NCBI GenBank assembly: GCA_023548195.1
Contig: JAJHZJ010000028.1
Location: forward strand, 2,925,001-2,989,000
Length of the DNA: 64,000 nt
Origin: Bettongia penicillata ogilbyi
Taxonomy: Eukaryota > Chordata > Mammalia > Diprotodontia > Potoroidae
Direction: 5' to 3'
Shown: positions 1-11,620 of the stretch, one piece after another
How positions within the stretch are numbered: position 1 is the first letter of the stretch
Layout: the number at the start of each line of letters is the position of its first letter
Notes under the pieces: generated by a model
Database searches by the model: none
Told to the model about the DNA's origin: nothing
Seen by the model: only the letters and a program-made list of their open reading frames with translations
Made by a program: the position numbers and the translations under genes

Positions 1-389
1 AATGAAGGTTTTTCAATTTCAGGCTGAAATGCAAAGTGCATAATTCCAATTCATTTGGAAATTATATCTAGAAATCCCTTTCCCTTCTACTAAACTGCAT
101 ACTTTTTTCTTAAGGGATTGTCGAACCATTTGAAAACATTTTTCCTTTTCCAAATATATGATGCAACCTCTCTTACATTCCATCAATTTGAAGCATATCC
201 AGACTAAATGTATTAAGTGTCCTTTTAAGCTATATGATTACATCCGGGATTAAAAAAACCTATACTGTGCTCTAATGGCTAGAAATAATACAAGGGTGTA
301 TAGGTATAGTACCATAGGTGAGCCCTATATACCCCAAAATTTTATCTTTCATATGGATACTTGTTATCCATGTGTACTTACTATCTCCT

Positions 390-630
390 GGATGCATAAA
401 CAACTGGAATTGGAGTAAGAAACAGCTGAGTTCAAATGCTGTCTTAGGTACTAACAGTACCTAACTTACTTAAAACTTGATATTTACCTGCCTCAGTTTC
501 CACATCTGAAAAACCGAGATAATAACAGTACATAACTTGCAGGGTTGTTGCAATGAGATATGATCTCAAATGAGATGTAAAGTGGTTTGTATACCTTAAA
601 GCATTAAATAAATGCTAGCTGTTATTGTTG
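390..630 (+). mobile_element. CORE-SINE of the MIR/THER1 type
   Basis: A tRNA-derived head is followed by the MIR core and the cctcagtttcc / aaatgag block. It ends in the THER1-like tail (accttaaagcattaaataaatgctagctgttatt). The copy is diverged but nearly full length. MIR versus THER1 is my assignment from motifs only. Confidence 0.75.
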
Positions 631-1344
631 AGATAAATATGTAGAGTTATCATTGGTTTCTTCTTTGATATACACATTTGTTATATAGATATCACAAAGC
701 AGCTTGTATAAATACTGTGACCAAAAAACTGAGAAGTCAACTTGCCATATTTAGCTCTTAGGAGGAACAATATTCACCTGATTTCTGGGGTCTCACTAAT
801 ATGTTCACTATGGGTTCAAGAGTCCATCCAAGTAAATAAGCAGCCACACCTAGCAACAGAGTGGTACCCAGTCATCTGCAATAGATGAAATGGTTGAAGA
901 AATAAAAAGAGAGCCCAGCAGAAGCTATACCACTCTGCTAGGCGCTCTGATTAAGATGTAACCACACTTACAGGTATGACCCCAAATTACCTAGTTAGCC
1001 TCATTTTTTTCTAACAGAGAAGCTTTCCATATAAAAAGATGAATAACCTTTCAACACTGTCCCTTGCTGGTACAAGCCACATCACTATTATTTTTGTAAG
1101 TGAAAGAGGAACAATTGCCAGACATGTTAAGAGCAAAAAATGTTAGTACTATTTATTGTTTTGTGCTTTAAAACCACTTTAAAACTCCCTAATCGACAAG
1201 ACATCTTATTGAGTCAAAGACCATGCCACCCAGTAACAGTCTGAGTCACAGTGCCAACAGAATTCTGCACTGTTTCCAGATTTGGTGGCAAATTCAGAAC
1301 TTGAATTCCAGATGCCTGGGTCCCTGTTCAGTCCTATTGTAAAG

Positions 1345-1500
1345 AGCCAGGGTTTTCAAAAGCCAAGGTTGGAATCCTGGCTCAGCTATTTAACAGCTGT
1401 GTGACCTTGAGTCAGAGGCAACAGTGGCATGGCGAATAGAGGGCTGGCCTCAGGCAGGAAGAATGACTTTCAGTTCTCCATCAGGCTCGGACTGACTGGG
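1345..1500 (+). mobile_element. Fragments of two CORE-SINEs
   Basis: The first piece (to about 1415) reads as a MIR middle, with ctgtgtgaccttgagtca. It runs straight into a second SINE head (ggcaacagtggcatggcgaatag...). Two partial SINEs therefore lie head to tail, or one inserted in the other. Both are truncated. Confidence 0.5.
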
Positions 1501-1697
1501 TGAGACTCCAGGCAGGTTCGCAAGGCAACTCTTCAAAACTTTTAATTTTGCAAAGCAGATGCTGATGTTCTTTCTAGCCTGAGCTCCTTAGGAGGTGCTT
1601 CCTATACAGTTAAATTCACAGCTGCATTAAAAAATATGATCTTCACCTCACTGAATCTCAAGTATCTTTATTAACAAAACAAGGGGAATGACTAAAT

Positions 1698-1886
1698 CAG
1701 AGGTGTCAAACCCAAGGCACACAACAAACCTCCCAAGAGTGGGCCAGAACCAGATGAAAATGGAATTGGGAAATGTTTAACAAAATAAATAAAAATGCAA
1801 TGCAACACAGATAATTTTAATTTGTGGTTTTGTAAGTCAATACATAGCTTGTAGGAATCTGTTTCTCTTTGAGTTTGACACGTAAA
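1698..1886. mobile_element. hAT-like MITE, copy 1
   Basis: Short inverted ends are visible: gtgtcaaac at 1703-1711 and gtttgacac at 1873-1881. The internal stretch (aattgggaaatgtttaacaaaataaa) recurs in the element at 20075-20255. Length near 185 bp and a CAG-type end fit a nonautonomous hAT element. No clear 8-bp target duplication is seen, so the superfamily is tentative. Confidence 0.5.
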
Positions 1887-1929
1887 TGATATGATTACCT
1901 GCCTCTTTCCATGATTGGAAAGTTCTCCT

Positions 1930-2215
1930 TGGCCTCCTGACATCCTTCAAGACTGAGCTCAAATCCTACCTTCTGCAAGAGGCCTTTCCCAGTTTCTCCC
2001 CCTCTGCACCCCACTGCCAGTGCATTCTCTGTCGGAATTACTTCCCATTTATACCATATATATCTTATATGTCTATAGTTCTTTTCATGTCATCTCCCAC
2101 ATTAGCATGTAAGTTTGGCAAAGTCTATATTTTTAACTTTCTTTACATTCCCCCAGGAATTAACATACTGTGCTGAATAGTACGAACCACACACTGGAGG
2201 GCACTAATAAACCCC
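1930..2215 (+). mobile_element. L2 LINE 3' end fragment
   Basis: The stretch reads like the eroded 3' end of L2: cttcaagactgagctcaaat, then gaggcctttcccagt, then a weak copy of the 'staagttt...' tail. There is no open frame. Typical ancient mammalian L2. Confidence 0.55.
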
Positions 2216-4560
2216 TACTACTACCTTCATGGTAAGAGATGTAAGGATTATACACATTCAGATTCAATCACTTCATTCTAAGGACAGCCATCGTTCAACA
2301 AACGAGCTTATAAGAAGGTAGATGAGAAAGCCGTTTTTAATTCTACTGCATTTGACCTGACTTCTATGCCCACAGTCTCATGTGGAAATGAAACAGTAGT
2401 ACCACACAGTTAGTGCTAACAAGTCTCTCCCTTCAGGAATTCTAGAATATTTCCCTGCCTATCCTGCAAAAGAGCGGTCCTCAACATTTTCTAATAATAT
2501 TCTTGGCTCCTAACTTGAAGCCTTCCAATGGGGGAGAAGTAGGGAGAAAGGGAAAGAAGTACTATAACAGTCTGTGAACTCAGACAAGGGAGAGTCAGCC
2601 TCAATGCTCAAACCTTCCCACACATCACTGGCAGTGCTAGAGGCAAAGGATGAAGAAAACATTATATAGCTGTAAGCTGCTCTCATCACAACCTTTCCCC
2701 CAACTCCTTCCCCTTTTGAAATAACAGTGAATAATGCAGGGAGAAGAAGAAATAGGAAAGCAAGAGGAAATATAGGAAGAGAGAGAGTGGTAATGTGACA
2801 AACTGGATGAAATTTAGCCATTTCTCCCTGATACTGGGGCATTTCCGTCCCCCCTCTTCTGATCTACTACAGTTAATTCCTTTGAATTTTAGATATTTAT
2901 TGGCTGCTTACTATGTGCGTAGCATGTCTTTGTGAAAGTATAATTATCAGTAAAGATTTCTTTAAAAAAATCAATCTTTGCTTGCCAATAATTTCTTTTT
3001 TCCAAAGTCACTTTTCAACATGTTGCTCATTTTATAGTACCTGGGAGTAAAACCTTAAATGTGAATATACTCTCAGCTCATTAGGCAATAACATGTACAT
3101 GTACATCAATTCCCAAAGGTGCATAGGAGCCAGGGGAAATCAGGCAGGAGACTTGGAAGATTTTGCTTCCTTCTTCTATTATAATAAATATTGTCCTCTC
3201 GTTCCCTCTCCCCCCACTACTCATCATTGCTGCTCAATCTGTACCCACTCTTGCGTCCCTCCCCCTAATTACGTTACATATATGCGCAAAGGAGAGTCAC
3301 CTAGTTCTAACCGGCAGCAGCGTGATCTGTTTTCTCTTTAAATGAACAGCCACAGAGGTCTGTGGATACTGTCTTTGTCTCCTTCTAAGAGTTTTAAAGC
3401 CTATTCTCTGAGGACCCGATATCTAGAAGCAGCTATATGGAACCTCCCGAAAGATGTTTCAGAAGAGACATGCAAACAAACAAAAATCCTTTGCAGGCAT
3501 TATGCATGCTACAGTCACAAATATCCATTTATTATCCAGTAAAAGATGGCTAGATATCACCACCAGTTAATGAAAACTATGGTTTTCCACCTGCTGCTGC
3601 AAACTCTGCATAAAGATGGATTATACTTACTTTCTGGGGGTCCTTGTCCCCCTCTCTACATCTTGCTCTCTCTTCCCTGATTACTGCAGTAAATTCTTTC
3701 CTGGAGAGATCATTACCCTCCTCAGACTGTCATGCTCGGTGGGTCCAGAGTGATTTATGTTGGAGCACTTGCTGCTTGTTCCCCATCCCACATTTAGCCC
3801 CTTTTGCTAGTTGATTAACAGACATCTAAAGGCACATTAAGATCTCCATTAGCCTTGAGATGTTTTGTGGCTTCCCTAGTGCACTCTCCACATCTTCTGA
3901 AGTCTGCGATCTCTTGACATTTGTTGAGCTGTACTCGTTCTCCAGCACCCGCCACACAAGACCTGTAACATTCTTTTCACTGGCTGGATTAATTCACAAT
4001 TCAGCATAATGCACTTGAAGGAAGCCCAGCTGACCGAGAGACCAAGTTTTCATTCCGCTGGTGGTAAAATATATGGGGGTGGAGAGAAAAGAGTGTGTGT
4101 GTGTACGAAGGAGAGTCACTAAAGGGGTCAAAAAACTGTAGTGAATCATCCTCTTGCAAACACTTTGGGGGAAAAAACCTGCGACTGCTCATCCACACAA
4201 CAGATATACAGAAACTCCACCCTTCACAGCTGGGAGTTAACGGCAAAGTGACTGCACCAACGCAGGCAGACAACACTCTGGCCATGCAGCACTTCTCAGA
4301 TATTTGTAATCCACAGTTTGCCTCTAGAAAATCTTCTCTAGATAATTTCCATTTGGAGGCATGCTGAAGGGGAATATAAAGGGACTGGGTCTGGAAATAC
4401 CACTACTGCCATTCAGACTTTTGAAATGTTAAATAAAACCACTTTCACTGGCACTAACACCCAGTCTGCACTGAGTTTCTAATTAGCTTAGACCGAAGCA
4501 TCAGAAAACTAATTTTTCAGATTAAAAAACATAGGAAGAGACAGGATAGCTAGATTGGCT
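2216..4560. other. No gene or repeat recognised (about 2.3 kb)
   Basis: I see no known repeat, RNA gene or convincing exon here. Small open frames occur on both strands (for example 2510-2842 minus, and 4001-4285 minus opposite 4095-4367 plus) but none shows a recognisable domain. The segment 3550-4370 is less AT-rich than its surroundings. It could be conserved noncoding DNA, which only cross-species alignment would show. Confidence 0.4.
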
Positions 4561-4584
4561 CAAATAGATTTCCCCACTTTTTAT

Positions 4585-4765
4585 TCTAATTCAATTCAAA
4601 TCAGTTCAGTTCAATCCCACAGATGTTTATTGGATGCCTACCAAGTACCAGACACTGCACTAAGCCCTAGAGATAACAAACACAAATCAGTGTTAATCAA
4701 TAATAATCAATGAATAACAGTCCCTAACTCAAGGAGTTTCCATTATTTTGAATGGGAAACATCAT
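4585..4765 (+). mobile_element. L3/CR1-like or SINE-tail fragment
   Basis: The stretch contains the widespread motif 'gtttattggatgcctaccaa...ccagacactgcactaagccc', followed by gagataacaaacacaaatcag. It recurs, diverged, at about 11490, 14075, 25860, 26060 and 57115. This is an old interspersed repeat; family is uncertain between L3/CR1 and a SINE tail. Confidence 0.45.
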
Positions 4766-4889
4766 GCAAAAAGAAAATGTATTGTATAACAGCTAATTTC
4801 CAGGTGAAGGGTACTACTTTGGGGATAGGTGAGGGAGGGAACAGAAGAGACTGCACACAGGAGGAAGAGGCAACTGAGCTGAGCTTTTT

Positions 4890-6060
4890 CTCCCAATTTT
4901 TTAAAAAACATTTTTATTTAAAGTTTTGAGTTCCAAATTCTTCCCTTCCTCTTTCCATCCTCAACCCCATCCCTGAGATGGTAAGCAATCAGCTATAGGC
5001 TGCATATGTGCAATTATGTAAGACATTTCCATATTAGTCATTTTGTAGAAGACTCAAATAAAAGAAAAAAAATGAAAGAAAGGGAAAAAGAGCATGCTTC
5101 AGTCTGTATTTATCCGATATCCATTCTTTCTCTGGAGACAGACTATGCTTCATCATTAGTCCTTTGGGATTGTCTTGGATCTTTGTATTGTTGAGAGTAG
5201 TTAAATCACTCACAACTCTTCACTGAGCAATATTGCTGTTACTGTATACGACATTCTCTGGTTCTATTCACTTTACTATGCATCAGTGCATGTAAGTCTT
5301 TTCAGGTTTTTATGACATCATCCTACTTGTCACTTCTTATAGCACAATAATATTCCATTACAATCATATACCATATATCATGTTTAGCCATCCCCCAATT
5401 GATGAGCATCCCTCTCATTTCCAATTCTTAGCCACCTCAAAGAGTTGCTATAAATATTTTTGTACAAATAGGCCTTTTTTTTCTTATATCTCTCTGTGAT
5501 ATAAACCTAGCAGTGGTATTGCTGGGTCAAAGGGTATGTTTAGTTTTATAGCCCTTTGAGCACAGTTCCAAATTGCTCTCCAGAATAGCTGGATCAGCTC
5601 ATAGCTCTACCTACATGCATTAGTGTCCCAGTTTTCCCACATTCCCTCCAACACCCAACAGTTTCCTTTTTTGTCATATTAGTTACTCTGATAAGTGTGA
5701 GGTGGTACCTCAGAGTTGTTTTAATTTGCATTTTTCTGATCAATAGTGATTTAGAGTATTTTTTCATATGACTATAGAGCTTTAATTTCTTCATCTGAAA
5801 ACTGCCTGTTCATAGCCTTTGACCATTTATCAGTTGGGGAATGACTTATATTTTTATAAATTTGGCTCAGTTTTCTATATATTTGAGAACTGAGGTCTTT
5901 ATTAGAGATACTTGTTGCAAATTTTTTCCCCAGTTTTCTGTTTTCTTTATAATTCTGGTTGCATTGGTTTTGTTTGTGCAAAAACTTTTCAATTTTATAT
6001 AATCAAAATGATCTATTTTACATTTTGTAATGCTCTCTATATCTTCTTGAGCTGGGTTTT
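4890..6060 (-). mobile_element. L1 3' end fragment, antisense
   Basis: Read on the minus strand, this ends in an L1 3' UTR tail containing the reverse complement of ttttgagttccaaattcttc (4924-4943). Upstream of that is the sequence for the L1 segment giving 'gaatactactgtgctataa...' and 'ccattccccaattg'. It is collinear with the plus-strand L1 at 51 kb and is broken by stops, with no intact frame. The residual minus-strand frames (5594-5794, 5867-6130) are pieces of it. Confidence 0.75.
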
Positions 6061-6064
6061 GAAG

Positions 6065-6185
6065 GAAGAAATTCTGTAAAGTGAAGGTGAAGGGGTAGTA
6101 CATTCCAGGCATGAGGTACAACATGTGCAAAGGTACAGATATGGGAGATCAAATGTATATAAAATATAGCAAGCAAGCCAACACC
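6065..6185 (+). mobile_element. L3 (CR1) fragment
   Basis: Matches the remembered L3 pattern 'gtacattccaggcatg...catgtgcaaaggtacagatatggg'. It is a short, diverged fragment abutting the L1 end. Confidence 0.45.
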
Positions 6186-6604
6186 AGTTTAGCAGCTATA
6201 ATATAATCAGAAAATAAGCCGACCACCCTGATGAGTAATAGAAACCTGCTGAGAACCTACTATGTGTCCACTACTTTTCTTAGCCCTGTTAGTTTCTCTG
6301 AATGTAAAATATGGCTAAGACAATAAGTTCAGATTCTGCCACAGGAACTGTGTTCATTCCATCACCTGGGTTGCTACTAAGCAGAAAGTAAGTTGTAATA
6401 TCCAGCTGGAAGGGTATTAGGGAATCTGGGAATCTGGACTTCATTGATGAAAAAAGTTCTCCAATAGAAATATAACCACAAGCCTAAGTGGGTTTTGACT
6501 TCTTTTCTTACTAGGTCACCTGGTCACTCCCTTTCACAAATCTTAACTGGACATTCCTTTCTTTAAGAAGACTTGCCCCTACATCCAGGGAGTATAACCA
6601 TACT

Positions 6605-6855
6605 GTGTTGTTGTCCAGTTGTTTTCTGTCATGTCTGACTCTTTATGACCCCACTTGGGGTTTTCTTGGCAAGGATACTGGAGTGGTCTGCCGTTTCCTT
6701 CTCCAGCTCATTTTACAGATGAACAAACACAGGCAAAGAGAGTTAAGTGACTTGCCCAGGGTCATAAAGCTAGTAAGTGTCTAAGGACAGATTTGAACTT
6801 GGGTCTTTCTGACTCTAGGGCCAGTTCTCTATCCACTGTGCCACCTACTCGCCTG
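6605..6855 (-). mobile_element. Mar1-type SINE (tRNA-CORE with Bov-B-like tail)
   Basis: On the minus strand the order is tRNA-derived head (ggtggcacagtggatagag), core (gaccctgggcaagtcactta), then a tail with aaaatgagctggagaagga, ccaagaaaacccc and gtcagacatgacag. That tail resembles the Bov-B/RTE 3' end, which is the hallmark of the marsupial Mar1 CORE-SINE. The copy is close to full length, and it is one of the better lineage markers in the window. Confidence 0.8.
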
Positions 6856-6869
6856 ATAAGCATACTACT

Positions 6870-7065
6870 CTCAGTGTAAGGGCTCAGAATAGGAGTCAGA
6901 CAACCTGGATTCTAGTTCCGGGTCTGCCACTACCTGTATGAACTTGTATAATTCACTTAACCTCTGAGAGTTTCAGTTTTCTTATCTGTAAAATGGGAAG
7001 GGAGGCTGGAATAGATGATCTCTAAGGTATATTCTCTCTTTTAAATAGGAAAGGACAAAGATGAA
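6870..7065 (+). mobile_element. MIR-like CORE-SINE
   Basis: Shows the core gtctgccactacctgtatga..., then aattcacttaacctctgaga, tctgtaaaatgggaag and a 'gatgatctctaaggt' end. Diverged, no tail polyA. Confidence 0.7.
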
Positions 7066-7182
7066 ATCACAGATCTTTTGAAGCCCTAAAGTAATAAACA
7101 AGATATTTATCTGATGTTTGACAAAATGAACCTCCTTTCCAGATGACTATCACAAGACTGTTTCATCAGATGACAATACATT

Positions 7183-7400
7183 AATAATAATAACTAGCAT
7201 TTATATAGCGCTTTAAGGTCTGCAAAGTGCTTTATAAATATTATCTCATCCGACCTTCATAGTGGTACTGAAGGGTGGGTCATTTAGCAGACAGGGAAAC
7301 TAAAGCTCACGTAGCTATTATGTGTCTAAGGCAGGAATTAAACTCTGAGTCTCGGTCCAGAGTTCTTATCCACTGTTCCCCCTACCTGCTTCTCCTCTCA
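7183..7400 (-). mobile_element. THER1/MIR CORE-SINE, antisense
   Basis: On the plus strand the tail comes first (tagcatttatatagcgcttt), then attatctcatcc, cagggaaactaaagctca and the tRNA-like end ttatccactgttccccctac. Nearly complete. Confidence 0.75.
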
Positions 7401-7604
7401 TGTTTTTGGACAAATAATTCTGGCTAACCCTTACAACCACAGAAATATGAACAACCAGAAACCAGACATTTCAGATTCCTAAAAATATGCCAGCATCATA
7501 GGACTCTGATGACATTTTTATTTGTTTTAAACAAAAGCTAGGTAACACAGGTAGGGAAAAGGTTACTTGAAAGTTCCAATCCCTTTAGTTTGCTACAAAT
7601 GAAC

Positions 7605-8690
7605 AACTAAATTAATTTAAAACATTTATTAAGTATCTACCATATTGAAGGTTCTGAATAAAACCAAAAAACTGTCAATGACAGTCTTACTTTCATGAAA
7701 CTTACATTCCATTAGGAAGGGAATGGAAATAGAGAATCTATCCAGAAAATATATTCAGATAAGCATAGTGCAAAGTAGGTGGTGGTAAAAGAGAAGTTCA
7801 TACAAAGTACTCTAAGATAATGAGAGTATGGAGACAACACTTTTAATCACAGAGATCTTATGGAAGGCTTCACATATGAGCTCAACCTTGGTGGAAGAAA
7901 AAAGATTCTAAATAGTGACATGAGGAGGTAGTGCATCCCAAAGATGAGGCATAGTGAAGTTGAGGTACAGCTAGGACTAGTCTAGTATAGCTAGAACATA
8001 AAGTGAATAAGTGGGAAAGAAGGTTATAAAAGTAAGCTGAAAACAGATTATGGGCTTTATATACCAGCAGCTGCAAAAAAAAAGGGCTGAATTAGGTGGC
8101 AGGAGTTTGAATAGTCATGTTCTCCAAAAGGGATGCTCTCCAAAGATATTGCAGAGGCACAATTGATAGGATTTAGGATTATAAATTTAGAGTTTAAAAG
8201 GTCCATATGGGAGATCTCATCCAGCCCCATCATTTTACAGTTGAAGAAACTGAGGTAGGAAATGTGATAATGCACTCAACTAAGGTTAAGTATGAAATGG
8301 CTAAACCTGGATTTATGCCCAGGTCTTCCAACTCCAACACTGCTTCCACTCTTCCACACTTGCAATGGTTGGGCATACATATAAGTGTTTGCTTTAAAGT
8401 CAGAGTTTAAAAGGACAGCACGTCCAGTGGTTTTGAGGTGAGTAACACAGAAAGTTTTGCAAGAGGGATTGCTGAACTTTTTTGTTTAGTTGGAATAGAA
8501 GCTTAGAAGCCAGAGTTACAGGAGAAAAAGAGCAGTATCATCAGGGGCTAGTTTATAGATGGCTTTAAGGTCTGAAATCAAGAGTTTTAGTTGGATCTGC
8601 AAGGCAACTGCTAGGAGTCAATACAAGCTTCTGAGTGGTGATCAAAGCAACAGTCTAGGAGGATGACTCTTGCCTTTTCACAGACTCTAG
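7605..8690 (+). mobile_element. L3 (CR1) remnant interrupted by a MIR
   Basis: 7605-8090 and about 8450-8680 read as consecutive pieces of an L3 3' region. They contain 'gtagtgcatcccaaagatgagg', 'gaacataaagtgaataagtggg', 'agatggctttaaggtctgaa' and 'gaatgtgatcaaagcaacag' like blocks. Between them lies a minus-strand MIR-type SINE (8165-8360). All frames are destroyed. Confidence 0.55.
8165..8360 (-). mobile_element. MIR-like SINE inside the L3 remnant
   Basis: The plus strand shows cattttacagttgaagaaac, then tgatttatgcccaggtcttc and ctccaacactgcttccactc. This is the reverse complement of a MIR core with its tRNA head at the right. Confidence 0.6.
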
Positions 8691-8884
8691 AAGCAAGAAT
8701 GCTGTCATCATATTACAATCACTGTTAGATTCATCGCTTATAACATTTTTGGCTTCATACCTCTCACAGCCCATGGCTGCCAGGGATTGTTTCACTGGCT
8801 GGTTTAGGCCAAAGCTGCATATACCAATGTCAAATTGATATACAGCACAATATTTTTAAAAATCAGTCTACTCTCTCCCCCAGA

Positions 8885-9080
8885 ATACATCATCTGCTTT
8901 CACACTCTGAACTTCTGCTTACAACTCTTTCCTCTCTCTATTTAGATTCTACTCACACTTCAAGACTCATTTCAAATTCCTCTCCTTCCATAAAGCTTTG
9001 CCACACAACTCTAACCCATGGTAGCTTAATAATTAATCACATACTGCCTTGTGCCATTTGTGTTGAACTGATATTTATCA
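8885..9080 (+). mobile_element. L2 LINE fragment
   Basis: Contains 'ctactcacacttcaagactc', 'aaattcctctccttccataa' and 'agctttgcc', a typical L2 3' region. Diverged. Confidence 0.5.
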
Positions 9081-9117
9081 TTTGAATAACAATTTCTATT
9101 AATGAAGAGGGTGTGTT

Positions 9118-9175
9118 TTAATTTTATATATGTATATGAATATATATATATATATACATGTATGTATGTATGTTT
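9118..9175. repeat. AT/GT simple repeat
   Basis: Runs of (TA)n pass into (TG)n and (TATG)n. Microsatellite, no further content. Confidence 0.9.
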
Positions 9176-9361
9176 TAGCCATAAGTGAAGAAAAACAAAC
9201 CTCCTAAATGAGATCCATGATCATTCAAAAGAGTCTGGCCTAACAATTAACACAGTAATAACAAAGTGGATAAAGAATGTCTGTTGTTCAGACTATGACA
9301 TGCATCTGGATTGCCGGTCAGTGCATACATCTTAGATAAACGTAGCACAAGTACAATTGTT

Positions 9362-9592
9362 GTGGATAGCTAGATGGTGCAATGGCTAGATTCAGAATCA
9401 GGAAAACTCATCTTCTTGAGTTCAAATCCAGCCTCAGACACTTAGTAGCTATGTGAACGTTGGCAATTCATTTACCAGTTCTTTATCTGTAAAATGAGCT
9501 GGAGAAGAAAATAGCAAACCACTCTAGTATCCTTGGCAAGAAAACCCAACTGGGACCATGAAGAGTTGGACACAATTGAACAATAACAATTA
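9362..9592 (+). mobile_element. Mar1-type SINE, full length
   Basis: Head gtggatagctagatggtgca, core ttcaaatccagcctcagaca, then gtaaaatgagctggagaag, ccttggcaagaaaacccaac and gagttggacacaattgaaca. This is the same order as the copy at 6605-6855, here on the plus strand. It ends in an A-rich tail. Confidence 0.85.
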
Positions 9593-10840
9593 TTGTGGGT
9601 ACAGCTCTAAAGTCAGGCTGAATGTTGGAATAAAATGAAGCACTCACTCACTCACTGGATATTCAACAAAGAAGGAGTTTACTTTGCCCTAACAAAGCAA
9701 AAATATGCAACAAAGACTCTTGGCTCCTCTGGACATAGCTCCTCTTGTCTCCATCTGGAAATGGCATCAAGGTATAGCAAGCAAATTCTGTGGTCTCAGG
9801 CACCCATCAAGTCTGATAGGTAAGGAGACCTCATGGCTTGGGCTTTTTATTGGTCCTAGGCCAGGAAGTTGTTTCAGAGAGGCTAGAATCAATCAGGTTT
9901 CAGGCTGGGGTTGGGGTCCAGGGAGGCCTTCACCAGGGAAGCAGCTAGAGAAGTTGGATCTCAAGGAAGATGCAGATGAGACTATTTGTATGGAAGATAT
10001 GTCAGGGTAAGGGAAGTTACATCGGGAAACTGCTGTCCCACCACAACAATATGCTGGGACCAGAAGTAAATCGGAGAAAAGAGAGGTAGATGGCATTTGG
10101 GAGACTGTATCTGAAACTTCTTCCTGAAACAAAGGCCCATCTGTTAAAACACCAATATTTTTTCAGTGCTGTAATATGGCTAACAAAGCAAGGAATGTCA
10201 CAATCTTCAAAGAACTGAAGTTCTAAGTTACACAAAGACAATGGAGAGACGTGGTGGGAAAGAAAAGGTTGTAGCATTAGGGGAGAACTATCTATATATG
10301 AGAAGTATCATAAAATGCATTACCAGAGAGACAAATGACAAGAAAAGGAGGTGGACTGATCATTCAGGGAGCCCAAAAGATACTAGGTTGGCTAGCTTGT
10401 GTGTTCCATTAGTATCCAGGCAATGTCAAGAGATTTAAAAGAAGGCTCCACAGAAGTGGACCCCTGCTGGAGGAATTACACAAGATGAGAAGGCATTCGA
10501 AGGGTTGTGAGCTTGATCACTGGAAAGAATACCTCCACAGATGAGATCACAGGTTATTATTGTTAGAATTCACCAAGGAGTCTTAGGCCTGTGATGCCAA
10601 CTCAATACAGATGTGATCAGTAAAGAGCCCTCCACAGTAATGCCAACATTTCCCTTCCCTTTTATGAAGGAGTTAAAAGACACTTGCTGACCAAGTACTA
10701 CTGCTTTAATGCACCACTGATTCTCCAATTCAGTTCAGGTTCTTCCAGTTTCCAGCTTTATAAAGTTTTGGAAAGGGGCAAAACTTGTAATGTACCAAAA
10801 GCCAGTGTACAAACCCTGGACTAGTCATCAAAAACCTATG
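9593..10840. other. Unassigned; possibly old LTR-type sequence
   Basis: No gene recognised. On the minus strand the segment contains an inverted CCAAT box (attgg at 9849-9853) next to a TTTATT (AATAAA on the other strand). The higher GC at 9880-9960 differs from the neighbours. This would be compatible with an eroded LTR, but I found no paired ends. Small overlapping frames on both strands (9705-10010, 10017-10277) lack known domains. Confidence 0.2.
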
Positions 10841-10846
10841 AACCAA

Positions 10847-11048
10847 GCAGATGTTTGTGGTGGTGCATGCATGTAGTCCCTGTTTCTAGGTAGGAGTTGT
10901 AAGCTGCAGTGAGTGTAAAGTCAACTAAGTGTCTTCACTAAATCTGGCACCACTATGATGGCTCTCAGCATCATGGGGCCACCAGGTATCTAAGGAGGGG
11001 CAAATTGGCTTATGTCAGAAAGACAAATGAGGTCAAAACTTCCAGTGG
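10847..11048 (+). pseudogene. 7SL (SRP) RNA pseudogene, truncated
   Basis: The left end gtggtggtgcatgcatgtag, followed by tccctg, matches the Alu domain of 7SL RNA. After an internal loss of about 28 bases the match resumes at gctgcagtgagtg. It runs through the S domain: gtcttcactaaatctggcac, actatgatggctctcagcat, ggggccaccaggtatctaag, gaggggcaaattggcttatg and gaggtcaaaacttcc. The S domain is absent from Alu-type SINEs, so this is a copy of 7SL itself. The 3' closing arm of the Alu domain is missing and the sequence runs into GGAAG repeats. 7SL is the RNA scaffold of the signal recognition particle; this copy is too damaged to act as one. I identified it by recalled similarity, and a covariance-model search would settle it. 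Confidence 0.8.
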
Positions 11049-11095
11049 AGGGAGGGGAAGGAAGGAAGGAGGGAAGCAGGGAAGGAAGGAAAATA
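11049..11095. repeat. GGAAG/GA-rich low-complexity tract
   Basis: Purine-rich ggaagg units follow directly on the 7SL match and hide its 3' junction. Confidence 0.85.
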
Positions 11096-11484
11096 TATTT
11101 TGCAAACTCTGTAATGAAGAAATTATATTAGTGGAAATGAGGAGATCAGGACCAATATGCTTGTCCACCTTTGTTTCTTCCCTCTTTCTCTCTAGGTGAC
11201 TCAAACTATAGGTCTCCATCCTTCATGTCAGAGAAGAGAAGACAGAATAGGGGAAGAAAAGAAAAAGAGAAAGAGGGAGGTGAGTTCTTTCTCCCTTGCT
11301 CCCCTCCATATTAAATATGTTGTACTCTAACACCTCAATTCTTCTAGCCTCAAGAAAGTCAATCCTAACTTTTCAAAGAATGGTTCCCAATTAATGACCT
11401 GATGCCTGTCAGCACCAATACGATGGACAGCACCACAGCTAGCATGAGAATTTCCTGGCCTCCATGTGCCATCTGGCCTCCACA

Positions 11485-11620
11485 AATTATCGATTCAGTT
11501 CAATGTGGCAAATATATATTAAGTGCCTACTATGAGGCAAATGCTAAGAATGAAATAGCAAAATGAAAACCTGACAAAAATAGAATAATCCCTACCCTCA
11601 TATGGTACTTGCTCAGTTTA
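11485..11620 (+). mobile_element. L3-like interspersed fragment
   Basis: The motif attaagtgcctactatgagg is followed by gaatgaaatagcaaaatgaa and 'aataatccctaccctca', as in the other copies of this old family. Confidence 0.45.

Noticed and set aside
10847..11048. Alu-like or other 7SL-derived SINE
   Set aside because: The S domain is present, and SINEs derived from 7SL normally lack it. There is no A-tail or visible target duplication.
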